Below, in pieces: positions 1 to 7,187 of a DNA stretch of 14,711 nucleotides. Location: NCBI GenBank assembly GCA_937950385.1, contig CALFEA010000137.1, positions 1-14,711 of the forward strand, read 5' to 3'. Under the pieces are notes generated by a model. The model was given only the letters and a program-made list of their open reading frames with translations, had not been told where the DNA came from and made no database searches. The position numbers were made by a program, and so were the translations under genes. Numbering within the stretch: position 1 is the stretch's first letter; each line of letters starts with the position of its first letter. This stretch comes from an uncultured Altererythrobacter sp. Its GTDB lineage: Bacteria > Pseudomonadota > Alphaproteobacteria > Sphingomonadales > Sphingomonadaceae.

Positions 1-405
1 TGCTTCCAACAGCCGTTCCAAAGTCGCCGCTGCATTCAAATAGCGCCGCCGATCCTCCAGATCATCCAAAGTCACCAGCATTTGTGCTGCGGTCAGATCA
101 TGCGCGCTCAAAGCCTGCGCCCATAATTGCGCGAGTGCGACTTGCCCGACAGAGGCCGCCGCCTGCGCATCGGCAAGGTTGCTGCGCCCGCCTTTGGGCA
201 AGTTCAAACGGGCTGCCCCTAGCGCAATCGCACCGGAACTGACGATGATGACATGCTGGCCGTTCTCACGCATCCCAGCCACTTCAGAGGCAAGCGAAGC
301 GATCCATTCAGCCCGTGCCTCGCCGCCTTCAACCAATAAAGCGCTGCCCACTTTGATGACAACGCGCGGGGCTGAAATCAGATCATGAAGCGTGCGGATT
401 GTCAT
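1..405 (-). CDS. proB: Glutamate 5-kinase ProB, N-terminal part (cut by window edge)
   Basis: This cytoplasmic kinase phosphorylates L-glutamate with ATP, the first step of proline synthesis. Only the first 135 residues are in the window; the family is usually about 360-370 aa, so the rest of the kinase domain and any C-terminal PUA domain lie outside. The amino acid kinase fold is plain: VVIKVGSALL (15-24) is the N-terminal nucleotide-binding strand and loop, VIIVSSGAIALG (52-63) the next glycine loop, and QAAASVGQ (81-88), QMLVT (108-112) and RRYLNA (119-124) follow as expected for ProB. The ATG at 405 lies three bases after the obgE TGA stop, so the two genes are almost certainly cotranscribed and probably translationally coupled. 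proC, the last gene of the pathway, is also in this window, about 5 kb away. No anomaly is visible. Confidence 0.95.
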   Translation of the reverse strand, partial: MTIRTLHDLISAPRVVIKVGSALLVEGGEARAEWIASLASEVAGMRENGQHVIIVSSGAIALGAARLNLPKGGRSNLADAQAAASVGQVALAQLWAQALSAHDLTAAQMLVTLDDLEDRRRYLNAAATLERLLEA

Positions 406-408
406 GGG

Positions 409-1488
<1,080 letters not shown>

Positions 1489-1506
1489 CCGATAAAAAGC
1501 GAGGGG

Positions 1507-3444
1507 TTAGAAGCTGACCGATATACCCGCGATTACGCTGCGCCCTTGGCTCACAAAGCTAAACACCTGCTCATATTCTTCATCGAGCAGATTTTCGGCG
1601 CGGGCAAAGGCGCGGATTTTGTCGGTTAGCGCCACTTCGCCATAGAGATTGACCAGCGTGTAATCATCCAATGTCACAGTGACGGGGATGAAGCTGGGAT
1701 CGGTAAAGGCGGAATCTGTCGCTGCGCCATTGTGGCGAACGGTGAAACCGGCTGAGATGCTGTCATCCGGCATCCTCCAATCCAATGCAGCCGAGGCGAT
1801 ATGCTTGGGCCGGCGCACTTCGCGCGTGCCGTTTTCCTCCGCATCGAGGTAGGAATAGGCCGCGTTCAATGTGAACTGGCCGAGATTTGCGCGCGCTGAG
1901 ACCTCTACGCCGCGACGCTTGCTGTTCGTGTCGCGATTGTCCGGTGTTGCGATGAATGTGGGGGCGGGAAAGCTGGTGAAGATTTCATTCTTCAGCGTCG
2001 CATCGAAATAGGTTGCGGAGATACGCACATCGCCAATGGTTTGATCGACGCCCACTTCCCATTCGGTCGATTTCTCAGGGTTCAAATCCGGATTGCCGAT
2101 AAATGTGCCATCGAAAAAGCCGAACAGCTCAAAGAAGCCGGGGTTTTTGATACCGGAGCCTGCGGCCGCGCGGATGCGTGTGCTATCGGTCAGATCATAG
2201 CCCGCACCCACTTTAAACGTGGTTGCATCATCAAAACGGTTGGAGAAATCGTGGCGGATCGCAGCGTTCAGATCGAGCTCACCAAAACTTCCGCGATATT
2301 CGCCGACCAGCCCGATATTGCGGGCGCTGCGAGTGCCGGTAAAGGCAAAGCCGAACGGATCGCGATTGCGATATTCCTCACGTTCGAGGTCTGCCGCGAA
2401 GGTTAGATTATGCTCAGGGCTTAGATCAAACGAGCTAACATAAGAGCCTTTCAGACGCTGGCCCTTGCTGCCTGAAGTACGTCCAAATGGCCCGAAAGTA
2501 TCGCGGGTAATGTCGGCAATTTGCGCGGAGAGATCATGGGTCCATTGGCCATCTAGCGTTTCAAGGCGCGCGCCCACGAGCGCGTAAGTGGCTTCGTTTT
2601 CATATGTGGTTTCGGGGCTGTCGATGACAAAACCAAGCGTTGGTGAGGCGGGGTTGAAATCCTGATCGTTGAAGTCGCCTTTGGTGGTGATGAAGCGGCC
2701 AGCGGCGCGGAAAGAGAGCGTGTCTGTTGCCGCCACTTCGCCTTTGCCTGACAATGTGTAGCTGTCGCGGCCAATGTCGCGCGCGCCGCCTATGGCATTG
2801 GGCGTGCCGTCGGTGCTGACAACAGTGGCGCTAAGCGCGAGATTGCTAGCATAATCGCCGATGCCAACGCGTGCAGAACCATTGATTGTGCCGAAGCTGC
2901 CCGCTTCCAAACGCGCAGATAAGCCGCTGCGCTCATTGCCAGAAGCGCTGCGATAAGCGACCACGCCGCCGATGGCATCGGAGCCGTAAAGAGCGGATTG
3001 CGGTCCGCGCAATACTTCCAAACTCGATCCTATTTCGGCCTGCAAAGTGCCAAGATCAAATTCCCCACCAAAGGGATCGGAAACTTCGATACCATCGACC
3101 ATAACGAGGACATGATTACCCTCTGACCCGCGCAAACGGATTTGGGTTTGACCGGCCGTGGCAGCAACAGCCACGCCGGGAACATCGCGCAGAATATCGG
3201 CAATGTCACGGGTTTGGCGTTGTTCGATATCTTCAGGATCAATGAAAGACGGCGAGCCGGTGTAGTTGCGCAGAAAGTAAGTTTGGTCAGATCGACTGGC
3301 AGAGACAATAATCGGGATTCGGTTATCCGCACTATCTGCATCTTCGATCACAAGCGTACCGTAGACAGTCTGCTGCGCCACAGCAGCCCCGCTCCAGCTA
3401 GACGCCAACACAGCAGCAGTGCTGCTCAACAATAATTTTTTCAC
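1507..3444 (-). CDS. btuB: BtuB-like TonB-dependent outer-membrane receptor (cobalamin uptake)
   Basis: This is an outer-membrane, TonB-driven transporter whose likely substrate is vitamin B12. The 645-aa protein begins with a Sec signal peptide (1-23, cleavage after AVA). A TonB-box-like segment follows (PIIVSAS, 44-50). The plug domain covers about 58-170: RDIADILRDVPGV 79-91, IRLRG 102-106, VMVDGIEV 114-121, LRGPQSALYGSDAIGG 145-160. A 22-strand-type barrel then ends in the usual C-terminal phenylalanine (ISVSF). Length and layout match BtuB, about 600-650 aa. The start codon is GTG at 3444, six bases after GGA of AAGGA. The substrate call rests mainly on the cobalamin riboswitch in the leader, since TonB receptors of many substrates look alike. 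Expression should fall when adenosylcobalamin is plentiful. A receptor for another corrinoid is possible. Confidence 0.9.
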   Translation of the reverse strand: MKKLLLSSTAAVLASSWSGAAVAQQTVYGTLVIEDADSADNRIPIIVSASRSDQTYFLRNYTGSPSFIDPEDIEQRQTRDIADILRDVPGVAVAATAGQTQIRLRGSEGNHVLVMVDGIEVSDPFGGEFDLGTLQAEIGSSLEVLRGPQSALYGSDAIGGVVAYRSASGNERSGLSARLEAGSFGTINGSARVGIGDYASNLALSATVVSTDGTPNAIGGARDIGRDSYTLSGKGEVAATDTLSFRAAGRFITTKGDFNDQDFNPASPTLGFVIDSPETTYENEATYALVGARLETLDGQWTHDLSAQIADITRDTFGPFGRTSGSKGQRLKGSYVSSFDLSPEHNLTFAADLEREEYRNRDPFGFAFTGTRSARNIGLVGEYRGSFGELDLNAAIRHDFSNRFDDATTFKVGAGYDLTDSTRIRAAAGSGIKNPGFFELFGFFDGTFIGNPDLNPEKSTEWEVGVDQTIGDVRISATYFDATLKNEIFTSFPAPTFIATPDNRDTNSKRRGVEVSARANLGQFTLNAAYSYLDAEENGTREVRRPKHIASAALDWRMPDDSISAGFTVRHNGAATDSAFTDPSFIPVTVTLDDYTLVNLYGEVALTDKIRAFARAENLLDEEYEQVFSFVSQGRSVIAGISVSF

Positions 3445-3470
3445 GTGAATTCCTTTTCGTACCGAGCGGG

Positions 3471-3500
3471 CAGGCCACGCGGCGCAAACCGCACGGCCCA
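3471..3500 (-). promoter_or_regulatory. Hairpin between riboswitch and btuB start (possible expression platform)
   Basis: In the transcript GGCCGUGCGG pairs with CCGCGUGGCC across the loop UUUGCG, with two G-U wobbles, and two further G-U pairs extend it. A second complementary pair (3464-3469 with 3509-3514) could enclose it. There is no U-tract after the stem, so it is not a classic terminator, and it ends about 15 bases before the AAGGA ribosome-binding site. It could be the switching element of the riboswitch; this is inference from position. Confidence 0.4.
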
Positions 3501-3563
3501 GTTAATCGCCGCTCAGACGAAATGTTCGCGCTGGATCAATCCTAGAACCACAGCAAGAGCGAC

Positions 3564-3762
3564 ACAGGCCGGTCGGTCTCCTGGCTTGCGGATCAACGCT
3601 ATTGCCCCCTCACCTTCCCGGATGAAATATCCAGTGGCTGCACCCCTTTTTCAAAGGACGCACGAGAGCAAAGCTCACCGCTCACAGTTGCAAGGACAGC
3701 TGCGGTTTTTAACCGCATTCCCGTTACCGGCGTGTAATGTACCGCGCAGACTACCAGCCTGC
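3564..3762 (-). promoter_or_regulatory. Cobalamin riboswitch upstream of btuB
   Basis: The leader matches the cobalamin riboswitch consensus in order on the minus strand. GGGAATGCGGTT is followed by the CTGTCCTTGCAACTGTGAGCGG core, then the B12 box AGCCACTGG (3639-3631), GGGAAGGTGAGG, and the 3' core GCAAGCCAGGAGACC (3589-3575). The closing stem is visible: GCAGGCTGGT (3762-3753) pairs with ACCGGCCTGT (3573-3564), ten pairs including two G-U. It binds adenosylcobalamin-type ligands and shuts off the downstream gene when ligand is present. It ends 119 bases before the btuB GTG. No confident promoter was found upstream; transcription must start between about 3765 and the end of the lipoprotein gene at 3821, or read through from it. 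Confidence 0.95.
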
Positions 3763-3820
3763 GCTGCACCAAATTTCCCTATTGTCACTCGCGCACAATA
3801 GCAAGCACGGTGGCCCGCTC

Positions 3821-4606
3821 TTAGCCGCCTTCTTTGTCAGAAGACCCCACGGGCTGAGCCACAGGCTGCGACACAAAAGTCGGCCCGCTGTTTGTGACCG
3901 TGGGCTGCACCTGCGCCGGTGGAGGCGCATATTTCGCATCCCATGCTGCAACATCTGCGCGATATTGCTCATAGCTATTGTAGAAACGCCCAAACACGCC
4001 TTCCATGCGCGGCAAAGCGGTTGCGACAAAGCTGGAAAGCTCGCCGCGCGGCACGGCGACCAAATCGCGGCTAACCGCCAATGCTTCGTCACAAAACGCC
4101 GGCAATGCTGGCGGCAATGCGAAATAATTATAGACCTTGGTCTGATAGCTATCTTGAACATTGCGCCCTTCGCGGCGGCCATGTTTGGCCCGGTATTCGC
4201 GCGTCAAAGCATCATTCGCACTGGCCAGCTCGCGCTTATGCGTTGTGAGGAAAGCGCCGTAATTCTCAACCAGGCCGATGTGCCGAGTGCTGCGGCAATT
4301 AAGCGCCGCCACATTGAGGCCAGAGCGCATATTCCACAGCTGCTGGGTCGGGGAAATGCCAGTGTTCACCGTGACCCGCTGGCCATCGATACCCATTGGC
4401 GGAACAGTCATATTCAAGCTGGCACCGCCTGGAGGGGTTGGACGCGCAGGGATCACTTCAACCGGCGGCGGAGGAGGCGGTGGCGGAGGAGGAGGAGGTG
4501 CCGGTGTTGCACAGGCGGCCAACACCGCAATGCCCAAACCAATAGTCGCGAATTTCAATCCCGCTGCAGCGCGTGCGCCCGTGCTGGTTGTTTCCTCAAA
4601 TGCCAT
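3821..4606 (-). CDS. Proline-rich lipoprotein of unknown function
   Basis: I do not recognise a named family. The 261-aa product has a lipoprotein signal sequence: R12 and K18, a hydrophobic run 19-31 and the lipobox LAAC with the lipidated cysteine at 32. A run of twelve prolines follows (37-48), then a compact domain from about 60 to 228 with only two further cysteines, Cys104 (in NVAALNC) and Cys172 (in FCDEA), which could form a disulfide. The central part (115-145) is charged and probably helical. The C-terminus is Pro/Gln/Ser rich and looks disordered. The ATG at 4606 is chosen because GGGAAG lies just upstream and the lipobox then sits near the N-terminus; an in-frame TTG at 4663 has no comparable site. 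The proline run suggests a rigid spacer from the membrane. Neighbours give no functional clue. Confidence 0.8.
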   Translation of the reverse strand: MAFEETTSTGARAAAGLKFATIGLGIAVLAACATPAPPPPPPPPPPPPVEVIPARPTPPGGASLNMTVPPMGIDGQRVTVNTGISPTQQLWNMRSGLNVAALNCRSTRHIGLVENYGAFLTTHKRELASANDALTREYRAKHGRREGRNVQDSYQTKVYNYFALPPALPAFCDEALAVSRDLVAVPRGELSSFVATALPRMEGVFGRFYNSYEQYRADVAAWDAKYAPPPAQVQPTVTNSGPTFVSQPVAQPVGSSDKEGG

Positions 4607-4680
4607 AATTCTTCCCGTATTCCTCATCCGAAAGGCATGGTGCACGCACTCGCCTTTCCCCAAACTGAAGGGTCATAATC

Positions 4681-4710
4681 AATATGCGTGGTTAGCCGCT
4701 CATTTTACAA
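4681..4710 (-). promoter_or_regulatory. Weak candidate promoter for the lipoprotein gene
   Basis: TTGTAA (4710-4705) and CATATT (4686-4681) are separated by 18 bases and lie about 75 bases before the ATG at 4606. The match is modest, and it abuts the T-rich tail of the upstream terminator, so this is a tentative call. Confidence 0.25.
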
Positions 4711-4747
4711 ATGCAAATGCCCGGAGCGTTTTTACGGCCCCGGGCAT
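4705..4747 (-). terminator. Rho-independent-type terminator after the Bax inhibitor-1 gene
   Basis: An 8-bp perfect stem ATGCCCGG/CCGGGCAT (4717-4724 with 4740-4747) encloses a loop with a small inner pairing (CGT/ACG). On the minus strand it is followed by TTTGCATTTGT. It lies 57 bases after the end of the Bax inhibitor-1 gene and in front of the lipoprotein gene, where a terminator is expected. The tail is T-rich but not a pure T-run. Confidence 0.65.
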
Positions 4748-4804
4748 CGATAAAGCGTTGTTGCAGCGCGTTTTAAACCCGCGCCGCTTTGGATGTTTTG
4801 TGGA

Positions 4805-5548
4805 CTAGTCTTGTGAACCCATAAAGCTGAGCAGGAACTGGAACATGTTGATGAAGTCCAGATAGAGGCTCAGAGCGCCCAAGATAACGGCTTTGCCAGC
4901 AAAGTCCGTACCGCGCAGATAGGCATATTCGCGCTTAAGGCGCTGCGTATCATAGGCGGTGAGACCAGCAAAGATCAGCACGCCGATGAAGCTGATTGCA
5001 TACATCAACGGCCCTGATTGCAGCCACAAGTTAAGCACCATTGCAACGATCAGGCCGATAACGCCCATGATCAAGAAGCTGCCCATGCCGGACAGATCCT
5101 TTTTCGTGGTGTAGCCAAACAGGCTAAGGCCAGCAAAAGCTGCTGCCGTTGCAAAGAACGTCGTTGCGATTGATCCGCCCGTGTAACGCAGGAACAAAGT
5201 CGATAGGGACAGCCCCATCAGGATCGCAAAGCCCCAGAACATCATCTGAAGCGTGGCTTGGTTAAACTTGTTCCGGCCAAAGCTCATCGCAAACACAATC
5301 GCGAGCGGCGACAATGCGATCAGCCACATAATCGGCCCGCTTGCAAATTGCATTGCCAAGCCCGAACGGAATGTCAGCAGCGAAACAACCGCTGTCAGCA
5401 AAATGCCGGAGACCATATAATTGTAAATCGAGAGCATATGCTTACGCAGACCCTCGTCAAAGGTGACGCCGCTCGACAGCTCGTCGCTGGTGCGCGGAAC
5501 CGAGCCAAAGCCCTGCTGCGAACGGGAATTTTCGTTCCAATCAGCCAT
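4805..5548 (-). CDS. Bax inhibitor-1 / YccA family inner-membrane protein
   Basis: The 247-aa protein belongs to the Bax inhibitor-1 (TMBIM/UPF0005) family. Bacterial members are inner-membrane proteins; some conduct calcium or interact with FtsH (YccA), but the cellular role here is unknown. A polar N-terminus of about 40 residues precedes seven hydrophobic segments, roughly 43-60, 72-90, 98-118, 124-144, 155-175, 181-200 and 219-243. Family landmarks are TAYDTQRLK (197-205) and ALSLYLDFINMFQFLL (225-240), which carry acidic residues Asp200 and Asp231 in or near the last helices, where the family has its ion-sensing acids. The ATG at 5548 has GGAGAG about ten bases upstream. It seems monocistronic, with a promoter-like element upstream and a terminator downstream. 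Confidence 0.93.
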   Translation of the reverse strand: MADWNENSRSQQGFGSVPRTSDELSSGVTFDEGLRKHMLSIYNYMVSGILLTAVVSLLTFRSGLAMQFASGPIMWLIALSPLAIVFAMSFGRNKFNQATLQMMFWGFAILMGLSLSTLFLRYTGGSIATTFFATAAAFAGLSLFGYTTKKDLSGMGSFLIMGVIGLIVAMVLNLWLQSGPLMYAISFIGVLIFAGLTAYDTQRLKREYAYLRGTDFAGKAVILGALSLYLDFINMFQFLLSFMGSQD

Positions 5549-5603
5549 GGTGGATATCTCTCCAAATAGTGTTGTGGACGCAATTGTCGCGCCCTTCTCT
5601 AGT

Positions 5604-5632
5604 AATATCGGGATTTTCTAGCGATTTTTCAA
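5604..5632 (-). promoter_or_regulatory. Candidate sigma-70 type promoter of the Bax inhibitor-1 gene
   Basis: TTGAAA (5632-5627) and GATATT (5609-5604) are separated by exactly 17 bases, with an AT-rich stretch upstream. The -10 box lies 55 bases before the ATG at 5548. The match to a vegetative promoter is good, but it is by eye only. Confidence 0.5.
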
Positions 5633-5683
5633 GCAAAACCGGTCAAAAATCGGCCAAAATCGACATGCAAAATACGCATGCAT

Positions 5684-6487
5684 TTAACCGTGCTTACGCG
5701 CCTGCTTGGCCAAATCGCTGCCTTTTTGGGCGGTTGCCTCCAAGGTTTTGGTTAACAGTGTTTTGAGGGCCTGCCCTTCATCCAACACATTGAGGCCTTC
5801 GCGCGTCATTCCGCCGGGGCTCGCCACACGGGTGGCCAATTGATCCGGCGTGAACTCAGATGCGGCCGCCAATGCGCCTGCGCCATTGACCATTTGCACA
5901 GCAATACGCTGGGCCTGTTCGGGCGGCAGGCCAAGCTCAGTGGCCGCAGCCGCCATTGCATCGATAAAGCGAAAGACAAAGCCCGGGCCTGATCCGCCAA
6001 GCGCAGTGACGAGATCGAACTGCGCTTCGTCCGCAATCCATTCCGCGCTGCCCAATCGCTCAGCCAGATCGGTGACGAAGGCGCGCTGCTCTGCGCTTAT
6101 ATTGGCGGATACCAAGGCATTGGGCGATTTGCCCAGAGCCACAGCCAGATTTGGCATAAAGCGCACAGTGCATCCTGCATTTGGGAAAGCTTGATCTATT
6201 GTCGCGCAATTGGCTCCTGCAAGCACCGACAGCACGCTGGTTTGCGGCCCAACACAGCTCTGCATATTCGGGGCAATATCGCTGAGCATATAGGGCTTGA
6301 AACCCAAAACCACGGCGTCAAAAGGTCGGTCTGGCACGGCGTCTGTGAAAACCGTCCCTTGCGGAACGGGTTTGGGACGCGGATTGAAAATGGTGATCTG
6401 CGCCGGATCAATGCCCGATGCGATCCAGCCCTCCACCATTGCAGAGGTCATATTGCCATAGCCGTAGATTAGAATTTCGCGCGACAT
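5684..6487 (-). CDS. proC: Pyrroline-5-carboxylate reductase ProC
   Basis: ProC reduces 1-pyrroline-5-carboxylate to L-proline with NAD(P)H, the last step of proline synthesis, in the cytoplasm. The 267-aa protein has the N-terminal Rossmann dinucleotide loop GYGNM (9-13), the RFMPN segment (109-113), and the C-terminal dimerisation/substrate domain with ALGGSGPGF (162-170) and the signature SPGGMTREGL (223-232). Length is normal for the family. An ATG eight codons further upstream (6511) is in frame, but AAGGAG six bases before the ATG at 6487, and the fit of the first strand to the family start, favour 6487. It lies 52 bases after ybjN, with which it probably forms an operon. The window also holds proB, so two of the three proline genes are near each other but not in one operon. 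Confidence 0.95.
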   Translation of the reverse strand: MSREILIYGYGNMTSAMVEGWIASGIDPAQITIFNPRPKPVPQGTVFTDAVPDRPFDAVVLGFKPYMLSDIAPNMQSCVGPQTSVLSVLAGANCATIDQAFPNAGCTVRFMPNLAVALGKSPNALVSANISAEQRAFVTDLAERLGSAEWIADEAQFDLVTALGGSGPGFVFRFIDAMAAAATELGLPPEQAQRIAVQMVNGAGALAAASEFTPDQLATRVASPGGMTREGLNVLDEGQALKTLLTKTLEATAQKGSDLAKQARKHG

Positions 6488-6539
6488 CCTGCACTCCTTT
6501 GCCGGTCGCATTATCGCGCCTGCTTAAAAAGCGAAACCT

Positions 6540-7046
6540 CTAGGCCTCGCCCGCAGCATCCACCATTGCGCTGGTCAATGCATCGCGCGGGCTTTTGTCG
6601 CCCCACAGCACAAATTGAAACGCTGGATAGAACCGGTCGCATTCATCAATCGCGGTTTCGACAACAGCTTGCGCATGATCTAGTGAAAGCGTGCCTTCAC
6701 CCCCAATCATCGCGCCGTGACGATAAAGCAGGACATCACCGCTCGACCAAATGTCGAAATGCCCGAGCCATATTTGCTCATTGATGAGCGATAGCAGTTC
6801 GTAAGTCGCCGCGCGTTTGGTCTCGCTGAGATGTATCTCAGGAAAGCACATCAATTGCAGGACTTTGTCCTCTGGCCGCCAAATGCCGCGCAGCTGATAT
6901 TTGGACCAGCTTCCCTGCACCTCGCTGGTGACTTCACCATGGGGGGTAACCTCGCACGGCCAGCCCCGCGCCTCGAACAAGGCCGCCAGCATTTCCACCG
7001 GCGCAGCGGTCTCTTCGTCGAAATATGTCTCTTGGACGGGGTTCAT
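6540..7046 (-). CDS. YbjN domain-containing protein
   Basis: The 168-aa protein has the alphaproteobacterial YbjN type sequence: a helix around 15-28 (PVEMLAALFEARGW), a strand region through 65-72 (LMCFPEIH), the helix KRAATYELLSLINEQIW (77-93), then GHFDIWSSGDVLLYRHG (95-111) and a C-terminal helical segment. YbjN proteins resemble the CesT/type III chaperone fold and are tied to stress and motility phenotypes in E. coli, but the molecular role is not settled. No signal peptide or membrane segment is visible, so it is cytoplasmic. The ribosome-binding site is poor: AGGA about ten bases before the ATG. It precedes proC by 52 bases on the same strand, and this ybjN-proC pairing suggests a shared transcript. 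Confidence 0.88.
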   Translation of the reverse strand: MNPVQETYFDEETAAPVEMLAALFEARGWPCEVTPHGEVTSEVQGSWSKYQLRGIWRPEDKVLQLMCFPEIHLSETKRAATYELLSLINEQIWLGHFDIWSSGDVLLYRHGAMIGGEGTLSLDHAQAVVETAIDECDRFYPAFQFVLWGDKSPRDALTSAMVDAAGEA

Positions 7047-7187
7047 TTAAGGGGGGTCCTGATCACCATGTCTGGTGGAATGCCTTGCCCACCCTTTGCT
7101 TGGCAATGGCTCAGCGATCAGCGGCTGGGGAGAACGAATATGGTCTGTTCAAAGCCTGTGCACAGAAGGCTGTGGATTAGAGATAGT
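7047..7187 (-). other. Intergenic spacer with small hairpin and DnaA-box-like sequence
   Basis: This 141-bp gap separates the TPR-SPOR gene from ybjN. A 5-bp stem AGCCT/AGGCT (7153-7157 with 7167-7171) encloses the palindromic core TGTGCACA, with TTTGAAC after it on the minus strand; it could be a weak terminator. TAATCCACA (7179-7171, minus) differs by one base from the DnaA consensus. I found no convincing promoter for ybjN-proC, though one is expected here. Confidence 0.3.

Noticed and set aside
3737..4678. Long plus-strand reading frame opposite the lipoprotein gene
   Set aside because: It runs antisense to a gene with a clear signal peptide, lipobox and ribosome-binding site, crosses the riboswitch leader, and its translation is Arg/His-rich without any domain.
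4766..4784. Second hairpin GCGCG/CGCGC after the Bax inhibitor-1 gene
   Set aside because: Five-pair stem with no T-tract on the transcribed strand; the hairpin at 4717-4747 is a better terminator.
4278..4808. Plus-strand frame with a polyglycine tract
   Set aside because: The glycine run is the complement of the proline run of the lipoprotein; there is no independent evidence for a gene.
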